Below are positions 50,189 to 59,399 of a DNA stretch of 64,000 bases, piece by piece. Every line of letters begins with the position of its first letter. Position 1 is the stretch's first letter. The notes beneath the pieces were generated by a model. That model saw only the letters and a program-made list of their open reading frames with translations. It had not been told where the DNA came from and ran no database searches. Origin of the DNA: Actinopolymorpha alba DSM 45243. Its GTDB lineage: Bacteria > Actinomycetota > Actinomycetes > Propionibacteriales > Actinopolymorphaceae. The stretch lies in NCBI RefSeq assembly GCF_000373925.1, contig NZ_KB892823.1, positions 1 through 64,000 of the forward strand, written 5' to 3'. The translations under genes and the position numbers were made by a program.

Positions 50189-51325
50189 ATGATGACCACA
50201 GCCGCCACTCGACAACTCCACGAGCGCGGCCAGAGCCTGTGGCTGGACAACATCACCCGCCAGATGCTCGACACCGGACAGATCCAGCACTACATCAACG
50301 AGTACTCCATCACCGGACTCACGTCCAATCCGTCGATCTTCGACAAGGCGATCGAGTCCGGCTACTACGACGACGCGATCCGCGCCGCGGCAACTCCGAC
50401 CCGCACGCATGAGGATCTCTTCTTCGAGCTGGCGATCGAGGATCTGCGGCGGGCCGCGGATCTCTTCCTGCCCATCCACGAACGCACCGATCGCGTGGAC
50501 GGCTGGGTGTCGCTGGAGGTCTCGCCACTACTCGCGTACGACACCGATGCGACGATCCAGGCCGCGAAGACCTTGCACGCCAGGGCCGGCCGGCCCAACC
50601 TGCTCATCAAGATCCCCGGCACGAAGGAAGGCCTTCGGGCCGTCACCGAGTGCGTCGCGGCCGGCATCCCTGTCAACGTCACCTTGCTCTTCTCCGCCGA
50701 CCACTACCGCGCCGCCGCCAGCGCCTACGTCGACGGTGTGGAGCGCCGGGTCGAGCAGGGCCGCGATCCCGCGGTCGGCTCGGTGGCGTCGGTGTTCATG
50801 TCCCGCTGGGACGTGGCGGTCGCCGACCAGGTGTCCGCTCAGAGTCCTCTCCAACCCCAGGCGGGCTCCGCCCGCCTGTCCCCGCCCCCATCCCTGAAAG
50901 ACCAGCTCGGCCTGGCGGTCGGGCTGGACACCTATCGGGCGTACCGGCGGTTCCTCGACTCCGACGCCATGCAGCGGCTGGACAACTACGGCGCCCGGCC
51001 GCAACGGCTGTTGTGGGCGAGTACCCGTACCAAGGACCCGGCGGCGTCGGACACGCTCTACGTGCATGGGTTGGCCGCTCCGTTCACGATCGACACGATG
51101 CCGGACACCACGCTCGAGGCGTTCCACGACCACGGCAAGGTGGGCGAGCCGATGCCGGCCGATGGCGGGGCGTGCGACGTGATGCTCAGTCACTTCGCCG
51201 ATGCGGGCGTCGATGTTGTCGCGCTCGCCGAAAGGCTTCAGCGAGAGGGCGCGCAGGGGTTCGTCGCATCGTGGAACGACCTCCTGGCGCGGATCTCTGC
51301 GCAACGCGCCGCGCTTTCCTGCTGA
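50189..51325 (+). CDS. tal: Transaldolase
   Basis: This 378-aa enzyme begins QLHERGQSLWLDNITRQML. It has GLTSNPSIFDKAI, the Schiff-base Lys in NLLIKIPGTKEGL, and NVTLLFSADHY plus FMSRWD, all standard for TalB-like actinobacterial transaldolases. Between VADQ and GLAVGLDTY there is an extra Pro/Ser-rich segment (SPLQPQAGSARLSPPPS) with a DNA palindrome at 50858-50878. ATG 50189 follows the tkt stop by 2 bp; a second ATG is the next codon. It regenerates fructose 6-phosphate and erythrose 4-phosphate from sedoheptulose 7-phosphate, the step after transketolase. Confidence 0.95.
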   Translation: MMTTAATRQLHERGQSLWLDNITRQMLDTGQIQHYINEYSITGLTSNPSIFDKAIESGYYDDAIRAAATPTRTHEDLFFELAIEDLRRAADLFLPIHERTDRVDGWVSLEVSPLLAYDTDATIQAAKTLHARAGRPNLLIKIPGTKEGLRAVTECVAAGIPVNVTLLFSADHYRAAASAYVDGVERRVEQGRDPAVGSVASVFMSRWDVAVADQVSAQSPLQPQAGSARLSPPPSLKDQLGLAVGLDTYRAYRRFLDSDAMQRLDNYGARPQRLLWASTRTKDPAASDTLYVHGLAAPFTIDTMPDTTLEAFHDHGKVGEPMPADGGACDVMLSHFADAGVDVVALAERLQREGAQGFVASWNDLLARISAQRAALSC

Positions 51326-51365
51326 CCGAAAGGACCGAGCGGACCAGAATTTCGGGAGGACGACG

Positions 51366-52436
51366 ATGGCCACCGACACACCCATGCAACTCGGCATGAT
51401 CGGGCTCGGCCGGATGGGCGGCAACCTGGTCCGGCGGCTGCTGCGGGACGGCCACCGGTGCGTCGTGTATGACCGCAGCGAGCGCGCCGTCCAGGAGCTC
51501 GCCAGCGAAGGCGCGGTCGGGACGGCCACCCTCCAGGAGTTCGTGGCCGCGCTGGACAAGCCGCGGGCGATCTGGCTGATGGTGCCGGCCGGGGTCGTGC
51601 AGTCCATGCTCGACCAGTTGGTCGGGCTGCTCGAACCCGGCGACATCGTGGTCGACGGCGGCAACTCTTACTACCGCGACGACATCACCCGGGCGAAACA
51701 GCTTGCTGAGCAGCAGATCCACTACGTCGACTGCGGGACCTCCGGCGGTGTCTGGGGCCTCGAGCGTGGCTACTGCCTGATGATCGGTGGCAGCTCCCAG
51801 GCCGTCCAACGCCTGGATCCGGTCTTCGCCACCATCGCCCCCGGGGCGGGCAGCGCGGTTCGCACCCCCGGACGCACCCGGAACGGAACCGCCCCCGAGG
51901 GCTACCTGCACTGCGGCCCCAATGGTGCCGGCCACTTCGTCAAGATGGTCCACAACGGGGTGGAGTACGGCATGATGGCGTCGATCGCCGAAGGGCTGTC
52001 CATCCTCCAGCACGCCAACATCGGTAAGAAGGATCGCCCCGTCGACGCGGAAACCGCGCCACTGCGCGACCCCGAGGCCTATCAGTACGACATCGACGTC
52101 GCCGAGGTTGCCGAGGTCTGGCGGCGCGGCTCGGTCATCGGTTCGTGGCTCGTCGACCTGGTCTCCGACGCGCTCGCCCGCTCACCCCAGCTCGAAGGCT
52201 TCCGCGGCAAGGTTTCCGACTCCGGCGAAGGCCGGTGGACGGTGATCGCCGCGATCGAGGAGAGCGTGCCGGCCGCGGCCATCACGGCTGCCCTCAACGA
52301 ACGCTTCGAGTCGCGCGGACTCGGCCACTTCGCCGACGCGGTGATGTCCGCGATGCGGAGCGAGTTCGGCGGCCATGCCGAGAAGGGCGCAGGGCAACAG
52401 AAGGGCGGGGAAGTTCATGGGACAGGAACGCGTTGA
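51366..52436 (+). CDS. gnd: 6-phosphogluconate dehydrogenase, decarboxylating, short form
   Basis: This 356-aa protein belongs to the short 6PGDH group (GntZ/YqeC-like), compared with about 470 aa for the classical enzyme. It has the Rossmann loop [24 protein letters not shown], the substrate motif [14 protein letters not shown], and catalytic Lys/Asn in [16 protein letters not shown]. The strand-2 acidic residue (VVYDRSE) may favour NAD over NADP, although the next Arg keeps NADP possible. ATG 51366 has ggaggacgac before it. It begins 40 bp after transaldolase and its 3' end overlaps the G6PDH start by 20 nt. Confidence 0.92.
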   Translation: MATDTPMQLGMIGLGRMGGNLVRRLLRDGHRCVVYDRSERAVQELASEGAVGTATLQEFVAALDKPRAIWLMVPAGVVQSMLDQLVGLLEPGDIVVDGGNSYYRDDITRAKQLAEQQIHYVDCGTSGGVWGLERGYCLMIGGSSQAVQRLDPVFATIAPGAGSAVRTPGRTRNGTAPEGYLHCGPNGAGHFVKMVHNGVEYGMMASIAEGLSILQHANIGKKDRPVDAETAPLRDPEAYQYDIDVAEVAEVWRRGSVIGSWLVDLVSDALARSPQLEGFRGKVSDSGEGRWTVIAAIEESVPAAAITAALNERFESRGLGHFADAVMSAMRSEFGGHAEKGAGQQKGGEVHGTGTR

Positions 52437-53790
52437 CGCGATGGTCATCTTCGGCGCGACCGGAGATCTGGCCAAGCTGGAGACCTACCCGGCCCTGGTC
52501 AGCCTGGTCGAGCGGGGCGCCCTGGACGTTCCCATCATCGGGGTCGGGCACCGCGAGTGGCAGGCAGAGCAGCTCCGCGAGTACGCCACGGCGTCGCTGA
52601 CCCGCAACGGCATCGATCCGCGGAGCCGACCGGCCGAGCGGATGCTGAGCCTGCTCGACTACGTGAGCGGCGACCTCAACGACGACAGCACCTACCAGGC
52701 GATCTCGGACCGGCTCGGCGCCCGCAGGCGCACCCTTTTCTACCTGGAGGTGCCAGCCCAGCTGTTCGAACGCATCACTCACGGGATCGCGGCGGTCGGG
52801 CGCGAGCGCGATGCGCGGATCATGGTGGAGAAGCCGTTTGGCACCGACCTCGCAAGCGCGCAGGAACTCAGCGCCACCATGCACAAGGTGTTTCCCGAGG
52901 ACGCGATCTTCCGCGTCGACCACTGGCTCGCGCTCGAATCGCTCGAGAACATTCTGTACGTACGCTTCGCCAACGCCATCCTCGAGCCATTACTCAACCA
53001 CCGGTACGTCGAGAGCATCGAGATCACGATGGCGGAGGACTTCGGCGTATCCGACCGGGGACGGTTCTACGATCAGACCGGCGCGATCCGCGACGTGTTA
53101 CAGAACCACCTGCTCCAACTGCTGGTCAGCGTCATCGCCGACGAGCCGAGCCACGGCGTGCGGACCTGGCGTCACCAGCGGACCCGCGCGATGCAGCAGC
53201 TACGGCCACTAGGACCGGGTGATGTGGTCCGTGGCCAGTATGCGGGCTACCGCCAGGTCGATGGTGTGGCGCCGGACTCGACGGTGGAGACGTTCGTCGG
53301 CGTTCGACTGACCTCCGACGCGCCGCGATGGTCCGGCGTACCCATCTACGTTCGGGCCGGCAAGTGCCTGCCGGTGACCGCGACCGAGGTCACCATCAGA
53401 TTCCGCCCACCAGACCGGAACGTCTGCGGCATCGAGAACTTCCGCGGAGTGAACGAACTACGGTTCCGTGTACGCCCGGAAACGGCGGTGGCCCTCACTC
53501 TGGCCGGCAAGAAACCCGGCATTGCCGCCCAATCCCAGACCGAGGAGCTCAACTTCGCTCAGCAACCAGGACTGGACCCGCGCCCTTACGACCGGCTGAT
53601 CGGTGCCGCCCTCGAGGGTGATGAGATCTACTTCGCCCGTGAGGAGTCTGTGGAAGCCGCCTGGAGGATCATCGACCCGATCCTCGGCGATGTCGTTCCG
53701 ATCTCGGCGTACCAACCGGGCAGCTGGGGCTCTTCGGAAGCGGACAGCCTCCTGCCCGGCGGCGAGACCTGGCACAACCCGATCGGATAG
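52417..53790 (+). CDS. zwf: Divergent glucose-6-phosphate dehydrogenase
   Basis: This 457-aa protein has the G6PDH scaffold: [19 protein letters not shown] (normally GASGDLAxRK), VEKPFGTDL with the conserved Lys, [19 protein letters not shown], and IYVRAGKCL. The substrate signature usually written RIDHYLGKE reads [10 protein letters not shown]. The Asp-His pair remains, but the Tyr and phosphate-binding Lys (Tyr179 and Lys182 in the Leuconostoc enzyme) are Trp and Leu. It belongs to a divergent clade, and sugar-phosphate use should be tested. ATG 52417 lies within gnd. It ends 15 bp before the convergent tatB stop with no hairpin between them. Confidence 0.88.
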   Translation: MGQERVDAMVIFGATGDLAKLETYPALVSLVERGALDVPIIGVGHREWQAEQLREYATASLTRNGIDPRSRPAERMLSLLDYVSGDLNDDSTYQAISDRLGARRRTLFYLEVPAQLFERITHGIAAVGRERDARIMVEKPFGTDLASAQELSATMHKVFPEDAIFRVDHWLALESLENILYVRFANAILEPLLNHRYVESIEITMAEDFGVSDRGRFYDQTGAIRDVLQNHLLQLLVSVIADEPSHGVRTWRHQRTRAMQQLRPLGPGDVVRGQYAGYRQVDGVAPDSTVETFVGVRLTSDAPRWSGVPIYVRAGKCLPVTATEVTIRFRPPDRNVCGIENFRGVNELRFRVRPETAVALTLAGKKPGIAAQSQTEELNFAQQPGLDPRPYDRLIGAALEGDEIYFAREESVEAAWRIIDPILGDVVPISAYQPGSWGSSEADSLLPGGETWHNPIG

Positions 53791-53804
53791 GCAAGCGGCC
53801 GGTG

Positions 53805-54371
53805 TCAGGTCGCCTCGAGGTCGAAGCGCGGCCGGTCAGAGCGGCGCTCCGTCGCGGAATCGGCGTCCGAGTCGTCGTCGCCGGACTTCGCCTCGGCGTC
53901 CTCAGGTGATGTGACCTTGTCGGGCGCGCGATCGGTCTCGCCGGCATCGCCGGCATCGCCGTCCGCGGTCGCGTCCTTACCGTTGACCTGACTCGTGCCG
54001 TTGGCGGACCCGTTCGCTGATCCGTTGGCTGAGCCGTTGACCGCCTTCGTGGAGTCCTTGTCGCCGTCGAGGTCGACGCGGAGGTCATCACGCAGGTCGA
54101 GGTCGCGATCGATGCGCAGGTCGTCCTCATCGATGCCGTCGAGCACGTGCTTGCGGATGAAGGACCGGGGGTTGAGGTCGCGGATGTCGAGGTCCTCGAA
54201 CTCCGGTCCCAGCTCGCGCGTCAGCTCTCGCCGCGCGTTGGTGGCCATGGACCGCACCTGACGCAGTCCGCGGGCGGCCTGCCGCGCGATGTCAGGTAAC
54301 CGGTCAGGCCCGAAGATGAACAGTGCGGCAATCGCCAGCACGAGAAACTCCGGGACACCGATGTCGAACAC
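53805..54371 (-). CDS. tatB: Twin-arginine translocase subunit TatB
   Basis: This 188-aa protein has a single N-terminal membrane helix in MFDIGVPEFLVLAIAALFIFGPDRLP with the conserved Glu near residue 8 and the FGPDRLP hinge. An amphipathic helix (ARQAARGLRQVRSMATNARREL) follows. The C-terminal 100 residues are highly acidic and include three GSAN repeats. It recruits folded Tat substrates in the membrane; the RR-signal proteins at 31199 and elsewhere would be clients. The tail is longer and more acidic than typical. It is in the conserved SigE neighbourhood but separated from htrA by the oppositely oriented SnoaL-like gene. Confidence 0.92.
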   Translation of the reverse strand: MFDIGVPEFLVLAIAALFIFGPDRLPDIARQAARGLRQVRSMATNARRELTRELGPEFEDLDIRDLNPRSFIRKHVLDGIDEDDLRIDRDLDLRDDLRVDLDGDKDSTKAVNGSANGSANGSANGTSQVNGKDATADGDAGDAGETDRAPDKVTSPEDAEAKSGDDDSDADSATERRSDRPRFDLEAT

Positions 54372-54615
54372 GGGCCCAGAGTAACCCCCCTTGCGCCACT
54401 CTGCGGAGGGCCGGCCTTCGCAGGTCCTCCGCCGGTCATGTCGCGTTGTCGCTTCAGCCGAATCGAGATGGTGGGGTTCCAGCCCGACTGGTCACGCTCC
54501 GCGTTCATCGTGTGCTTGCGTGCAAGAAGACGTGCTTCGCGTCCGCCACCGTTGGGGCACGAAGGGATGTGCCGGTCCGGAACGGCTTGACCTCAAGCTT
54601 GGTTGAGGTCCCAGG

Positions 54616-55074
54616 GTGATCTCCATGAGTGCAGACCTCGACACACCGACCGGCGCGGCCGAGATCGACACGATCAAGCAGGTGATCGCTACCGTCGAGC
54701 ACGCCCAGAACAACGAGCTTCCCGACGAGTTCCTCAGCCTGTTTCGGGCCGACGCCATCTGGACGACGGGTGGTGGCAAGCGCCTCTTCGGCCGCGATGC
54801 GATCGCGGCATTCACCCGTCAGGTGCTTCCTGGTGGGATGCGGGGCCTGACGGTCACCTTCGAGCTGGAGCATGTGCTGTTCATTCGCCCCGACGTCGCC
54901 GCCGTCAAGGTGCGCCAGGTGTACCAAACACCCGACGGGCCGGACGTGGGCACTCCGCTGTGGGTCATGGCCAAGGAGGACGGGCAGTGGCTTCTGACTG
55001 CCTGCCAGAACACCGGCGTGCTCGACGACGAGGAGGTGTCGCCGGATCGTCCGATCTTCGGAACCAGCGAGTGA
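54616..55074 (+). CDS. SgcJ/EcaC (SnoaL-like) small protein
   Basis: This 152-aa NTF2-fold protein has EIDTIKQVIATVEHAQNN, FLSLFRADAIWTTGGGKRLFGRDAI, AAVKVRQVYQTPDG and a conserved C-terminal DGQWLLTACQNTGV. These strings are typical of the SgcJ/EcaC group annotated as oxidoreductases on thin evidence; the pocket could bind a small aromatic or polyketide-like ligand. GTG 54616 sits 7 nt after gagg; ATG 54625 is an alternative. It is inserted on the plus strand between tatB and htrA, both minus. The 244 bp before it contain nothing I can identify besides its own promoter region. Confidence 0.85.
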   Translation: MISMSADLDTPTGAAEIDTIKQVIATVEHAQNNELPDEFLSLFRADAIWTTGGGKRLFGRDAIAAFTRQVLPGGMRGLTVTFELEHVLFIRPDVAAVKVRQVYQTPDGPDVGTPLWVMAKEDGQWLLTACQNTGVLDDEEVSPDRPIFGTSE

Positions 55075-55122
55075 GGCCAGAACTCACCGGCAGAACCAAC
55101 GGGCCGCGAACTCCTCAGTCGA

Positions 55123-56556
55123 TCAGCCGGTCTCCTTGCCGAGCGTGACGATGACCTTACGTTGCTCGCCGTCGCGCTGGTACAGAAGCTCGACCCGTTG
55201 CCCGGGGAGGTGACTGCGAATCTGCACGATGAGGTCGTCGGCGCCAGTGACCTTGTGGCCGTTGATGACGGTCACCAGGTCGCCCATCCGCAGGCCAGCT
55301 CCCGACGCGGCGCTGCCCGGCTGGATCTCGCCGAGCCGAGCGCCCGGACCCTTGTAGCGGACATCCACGACCGCGCCGATCACCGGATAGACGGCGCGGC
55401 CCGTGCTGATGAGCTGGTCAGCGGTCCGTCTGGCTTGGTTCATCGGGATGGAGAAGCCGAGGCCGATGCTCCCCTGCTGCTCGTCCTCACTGAACGGCCC
55501 CTGCGTACCGATCGTCGCGATCGCGGAGTTGACGCCGACCACCTCCGCGCGCAGGTTGACCAGGGGCCCACCGGAGTTGCCCGGGTTGATGGCCGCATCG
55601 GTCTGAAGGGCGTTGATGAACGACATCTCGGTCTCTCCACCGCCCGCGGTGACGGGGCGGTTGCGGGCACTCACGATGCCGGTGGTGACGGTGCCCGCAA
55701 GGCCCAGCGGAGACCCGAGCGCCACCACCGGCTCGCCGACCTTGACCTGATCGGAGTTGCCGAGCGCCACCGGCTTGAGGTTCAGGACGCCCCTGACCCG
55801 GATCACGGCGAGGTCGTACGTCGGACTGCGTCCCACGATGGTGGCCGGAGCCTCCTGGCCGTTCTGGAATCCCACCTTGATCGAGCCACCGCTGGCCGCG
55901 GGGGCGACGACGTGGTTGTTGGTGAGGATGTAGCCGTCCTTGCGGATCACGAATCCCGACCCGCCCGTGTTGCCCTGGGACGCCGTCACCTTGATCTGGA
56001 CCACGCTCGGGAGGAGGGCCCGCGCCACCGTGGAGACGTCCTGAGGTTTGGGGAACGCTGACGCGGTCGAGCCCAGGTCGTCATCGATGGGCGCCGGCGT
56101 GGTCGAGATCAGTGCGGGTCCGAACCGCAACGTCGCGAGGACTCCGGCGCTGGCACCCAGGGCGCCCGCCACGAGCGCCAGCGTGATCCCCAGCGCGACC
56201 AGGACGCCCCGGCGCGGGAACCGCCGGGAGGAGTCGCGGTCACCGCTACCCGGCGTGACCCCGAAGGGCACGTTCGGAGGTCCCGGCTGTCCGGCACCGG
56301 GAGCGGGATGGGCCCACGTCGGCGGTGGTTCGAAATCGGGGCGCTCAGCCGGGTAGCCGAAGCCCCGCCCAACCATCCGTTGCGGAGGAAGGTGGTGTGG
56401 ATGCCGCACGCCGAGGGGAGGTTGTTCGTGAACCTGGGAATTGGGTACATGAGGGGCGCCTGGCACCATGCGCCGCGCGGAGGGAGACGCCGCGCCGTCC
56501 GGCGGAGCTGGTGTGCCGTCCCGTCGGGCCTCCGGCCCCTCGCGTCGCTCGGTCAT
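55123..56556 (-). CDS. htrA: HtrA/DegP-like serine protease with PDZ domain
   Basis: This 477-aa membrane-anchored protease has a long Pro-rich cytosolic lead (residues 1-115). One membrane helix follows (GVLVALGITLALVAGALGA). The trypsin-like domain has catalytic His in LTNNHVV, Asp in TYDLAVI and Ser in NPGNSGGPL. A C-terminal PDZ domain contains GAGLRMGDLVTVINGHKV. It degrades or refolds damaged proteins outside the membrane and, in mycobacteria, the orthologue is linked to SigE control. ATG 56556 is preferred to 56580. It lies 57 bp after the RseB-like gene on the same strand, as part of the SigE operon. Confidence 0.92.
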   Translation of the reverse strand: MTERREGPEARRDGTPAPPDGAASPSARRMVPGAPHVPNSQVHEQPPLGVRHPHHLPPQRMVGRGFGYPAERPDFEPPPTWAHPAPGAGQPGPPNVPFGVTPGSGDRDSSRRFPRRGVLVALGITLALVAGALGASAGVLATLRFGPALISTTPAPIDDDLGSTASAFPKPQDVSTVARALLPSVVQIKVTASQGNTGGSGFVIRKDGYILTNNHVVAPAASGGSIKVGFQNGQEAPATIVGRSPTYDLAVIRVRGVLNLKPVALGNSDQVKVGEPVVALGSPLGLAGTVTTGIVSARNRPVTAGGGETEMSFINALQTDAAINPGNSGGPLVNLRAEVVGVNSAIATIGTQGPFSEDEQQGSIGLGFSIPMNQARRTADQLISTGRAVYPVIGAVVDVRYKGPGARLGEIQPGSAASGAGLRMGDLVTVINGHKVTGADDLIVQIRSHLPGQRVELLYQRDGEQRKVIVTLGKETG

Positions 56557-56613
56557 ACGGCCCAGCCTTTCCCTCGTCACACCCGAAGTGGCGCCGCCCC
56601 ATTGCGCAACCCG

Positions 56614-57759
56614 TCAGTCGAAGGGATTCAACCAGGACACCATCCGAGACATCCCGCGGTCCAGCCGTTGTGCAAGACCGGTCCCAGCTCGCCCGGGATC
56701 TTTGTGCGGAAAAGCCGCGAGCACCGCATCCAGACCTTGGGGCGTATCGCAGACAACGGTGTAAATCATGCCGTTGTCCGCCCAGACCGCGTACGAGGAC
56801 AAGCCGTACCGGACGTACACCTCGCCGCCGCCAGCGCGCCGGCTGAACCCGTCGAGCGACGAGGCGTCCAAGCTGCCGCGCTGCTGGAAGACCGAGGCGG
56901 TGCTGAGCCCGTCGGAGTACGACAGGTGGAGGGTCGACGCGGGAGTGCTCCGGCGGACGTCGTACAACCTGAAGCCGCTCGGGAGTACCTGGTCACAGCA
57001 GGTCCAGCCCTCGGCCCGTAACGCGGCGTACTCGGCCGGCGGGACCAGGTCTCCGTGGTCGGTCGCCAGCATCGGCGGCAGATGCGACACGAAGCGTCCG
57101 GGCTCGAAGCTGACGTCCACGAACGCGCTGGCCCGCTGGAGCACCCCGCCGGGGGCGTACAGCTCGCGCCGGAGCAGTAGCGCGTGCTTCTCGTCGATCC
57201 AGAATCTCGCGGCCACGGAGCCATCCCGCCGCGCTGCCTCCACGACCACCGCGGACCGGCCGGCCGAGGTCGCGCGGCCGGCGAGGCGGACGGCATAGGA
57301 CTGCGCGAGCACGTCCAGACCGCCGGCTCCGGCACGGTCAGTGTCGCTCTGACCCGTCGCCTGGACCGTCCAGGAGCCCTGGGTGACGAAGGCTTCGGAC
57401 GCGTCCGCGGCCGCGCCTCGGGCGCGCACGACGGTGCCGTGGCCGGGGATGTTGGTGACGTCGACGAGCTCGGAGGTGCTGCCCGCCTCGCTCCATACCG
57501 CGACGAACTGCGTCCCGGAGTAGGACATGTCCTGTGCGGCGGCGGCCGCTCGGCGCAGCGCCGCCAGGGCGCGCGGCTCGTCCGGGCCCCCGGCGCGCTG
57601 GTCAGGATCGTCGGGCGCCCGGTCAGGGAGCCGGCCGCCAGCGAGGTCACCGGTCTTGTTGGCGAGGGCACCGTCGGCGAGACCGCTGGTGAGGAGCAGC
57701 CCGGCCAGTACGACAAACGCGACGAGCCGCACCGGTGTTGAGGACACGGCGGATCTCAC
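56614..57759 (-). CDS. RseB/MucB-like sigma-E regulatory protein, exported
   Basis: This 381-aa protein has a signal/anchor in residues 9-31 (PVRLVAFVVLAGLLLTSGLADG). A lipoprotein-transporter-like beta domain of the MucB/RseB type follows (MSYSGTQFVAVW, ARFWIDEKHALLLRRELY) and then a smaller C-terminal domain (GSLDASSLDGFSRR). In proteobacteria RseB shields the anti-sigma factor and senses envelope damage. Here it lies 6 bp after the anti-sigma gene, so a similar role is likely. Two adjacent cysteines (GWTCCDQV) near the domain boundary are worth noting. Confidence 0.85.
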   Translation of the reverse strand: MRSAVSSTPVRLVAFVVLAGLLLTSGLADGALANKTGDLAGGRLPDRAPDDPDQRAGGPDEPRALAALRRAAAAAQDMSYSGTQFVAVWSEAGSTSELVDVTNIPGHGTVVRARGAAADASEAFVTQGSWTVQATGQSDTDRAGAGGLDVLAQSYAVRLAGRATSAGRSAVVVEAARRDGSVAARFWIDEKHALLLRRELYAPGGVLQRASAFVDVSFEPGRFVSHLPPMLATDHGDLVPPAEYAALRAEGWTCCDQVLPSGFRLYDVRRSTPASTLHLSYSDGLSTASVFQQRGSLDASSLDGFSRRAGGGEVYVRYGLSSYAVWADNGMIYTVVCDTPQGLDAVLAAFPHKDPGRAGTGLAQRLDRGMSRMVSWLNPFD

Positions 57760-57765
57760 CGCGTC

Positions 57766-58368
57766 TCACCGCCCGGCCGGTAGCTCGAGAAGGCTTCGCT
57801 CGAAGGACGCGCTGACCGCGCCCGGGTCCGAAAGGGGAAGGTTGGACACGGTCTCGGCGTGCTCGATGGAGTACTGGCGTACGGGCGGAACGACGGTCAC
57901 CTCGGTGGTGGGCGCGTCACCTCCGGCCATGAACGCCGCCCCGAACGCCACCCCCGCGATGGCCGCGACGCCGGCCACGCCCACGCCTACCCGGCGGTGC
58001 AGGCGCCGCTGCCGGCCGGGCGCCACCAGGGAAGTTGCCCGGCGAGGGCGTCTCGAACCCGGCTGGCCGGGCGGCCCGCTCGCCAGGGGCGCAGGGACTC
58101 CACGGACCGGGGCGTTTCGGCCACGCGTCACGGAGAGTTGCGCCGGAGCCCCGCCAGACTCGGCGACACGGAGCAGGTTGGCGTGCAGGCTGGTTGAGGG
58201 GCGCGGCTCCGGCATGCCTGACAACAACGCCTTGACACGGCGCTCGGTATCGACAGCCGCGCGACACTCGTCACAGTGCGCGAGATGAGCGAGGAGTCGA
58301 TCCCGGGCCTCGTGGTCGAGTTCTCCGTCGACAAGTGCGGACAGTCGGGCGTGGTCGTGACTCACCAC
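57766..58368 (-). CDS. rseA: Anti-sigma factor, zinc-finger ZAS type
   Basis: This 200-aa protein opens with a zf-HC2 domain: [14 protein letters not shown], then [12 protein letters not shown] (His-x3-Cys-x2-Cys), which grips the sigma factor in the cytosol and often senses thiol stress. A membrane helix lies near residues 128-147 ([22 protein letters not shown]). The external tail ends PAGR. Between these is an Arg/Pro-rich linker. ATG 58368 overlaps the sigma gene's 3' end by 7 nt, the usual arrangement for a sigma/anti-sigma pair made in fixed ratio. The name rseA is by position and fold. Confidence 0.9.
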   Translation of the reverse strand: MVSHDHARLSALVDGELDHEARDRLLAHLAHCDECRAAVDTERRVKALLSGMPEPRPSTSLHANLLRVAESGGAPAQLSVTRGRNAPVRGVPAPLASGPPGQPGSRRPRRATSLVAPGRQRRLHRRVGVGVAGVAAIAGVAFGAAFMAGGDAPTTEVTVVPPVRQYSIEHAETVSNLPLSDPGAVSASFERSLLELPAGR

Positions 58369-59090
58369 GCCTTCCCTCCCCCACCCCCGGCCGGTTGGGC
58401 AGCCGGGTGCGACTCGGAATCGCGCTGGTCGTCGTCGGCGACCTTCGCCGGCAGCACCCCAGCCTGGCCCGACTCGTGTGGCCTGGCGGGCATGCGGTGG
58501 GCGAGCGCCTCGCGGAGTTGGGACCGGCCACGGTGAATCCGGCTACGGACAGTGCCCAACTTGACGCCGAGTGTCGCGGCGATCTCTTCGTACGAAAGCC
58601 CCTCGATGTCGCACAGCACCACGGCCGCACGGAACTCCGGCGGCAGCGCCTCCAGCGCCGCCTGGATGTCGGCGTCGAGATGCCGGTCGTCATAGGCCTC
58701 GGCCGGGCTCGGCTCAGATCCGGGCAGCCGCTCGGGTGCGTCCTCGGGCAGCGCGTCGAACCTGATGCGTTGGCGACGCCGAGCGAGGTCGAGGAAGAGG
58801 TTGGTCGTGATGCGGTGCAGCCAGCCCTGGAACGTGCCCGGCGTGTAGGTCGACAACGAACGGAAGACACGGACGAAGACTTCCTGGGTCAGGTCTTCGG
58901 CGTCGTGCCGGTTGCCCGTCAGGCGGTAGGCAAGACGGTAGACCCGGGAAGAGTGCGTACGGACGATCTCGTCCCAGGACGGGGGCGCCCAGGCCTCTGC
59001 CGGCACAGTGCCTACAAAGTCCTCAGCCACCGGACCACCTCCCCGCATCGCCACCAGTGTCGCTTGTGGCAACCACTGGTCTACCACCAC
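58362..59090 (-). CDS. sigE: ECF sigma factor of the SigE group
   Basis: This 242-aa ECF sigma factor has region 2 [39 protein letters not shown] with [16 protein letters not shown]. Region 4 is [41 protein letters not shown]. The sequence is very close to actinobacterial SigE that governs envelope stress. The C-terminal tail is Pro/Gly/Ser-rich and extends past the usual end. GTG 59090 is used; ATG 59048 ([10 protein letters not shown]) is also possible. Its own promoter, with ECF-type elements, is visible at 59163-59189. The gene is followed by anti-sigma, RseB-like and HtrA genes. Confidence 0.94.
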   Translation of the reverse strand: MVVDQWLPQATLVAMRGGGPVAEDFVGTVPAEAWAPPSWDEIVRTHSSRVYRLAYRLTGNRHDAEDLTQEVFVRVFRSLSTYTPGTFQGWLHRITTNLFLDLARRRQRIRFDALPEDAPERLPGSEPSPAEAYDDRHLDADIQAALEALPPEFRAAVVLCDIEGLSYEEIAATLGVKLGTVRSRIHRGRSQLREALAHRMPARPHESGQAGVLPAKVADDDQRDSESHPAAQPAGGGGGKAW

Positions 59091-59162
59091 CTGCCCGCCG
59101 AATCAGCAACGACTCCGTCAGGCGTCCACCGGATCTGTTCGGCGGATGCTTTCATTCTCCCC

Positions 59163-59189
59163 AACGCACGCCCAAAGTGACTCAGTTCC
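59163..59189 (-). promoter_or_regulatory. ECF-type promoter of sigE (autoregulation)
   Basis: On the minus strand GGAACT (59189-59184) and CGTT (59166-59163) are separated by 17 bp. This matches the -35 GGAAC/-10 CGTT pattern known for ECF/SigE promoters. It sits about 73 bp upstream of the sigE start, implying positive autoregulation. Transcription would begin around 59155. Confidence 0.65.
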
Positions 59190-59370
59190 GCCCCTGGTCT
59201 TAGCCCCTTCTTAGAAACTTCCAAGGTCAGGGATCACCCTGACCTGTGGCCCGTCCTGGGCACCCTGCCGGCAGGGTCGTCCGTCCCGGACCTGGCCGAG
59301 AGCAACCAATATCGTCCTGACCAGGAGTAAGGCCCGAATCTTGCGCGAAAGGGCACTAGTCTTTGGTGAC

Positions 59371-59399
59371 GGAATGTGTCCGGCCGCCGGACACATTCC
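59371..59399. promoter_or_regulatory. 29-bp perfect inverted repeat abutting the O-methyltransferase start
   Basis: ggaatgtgtccggc (59371-59384) and gccggacacattcc (59386-59399) are exact reverse complements around one base. ATG 59400 follows immediately, so if that start is used the repeat occupies the ribosome-binding region. It could be a repressor site or a hairpin that blocks translation. Confidence 0.5.
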
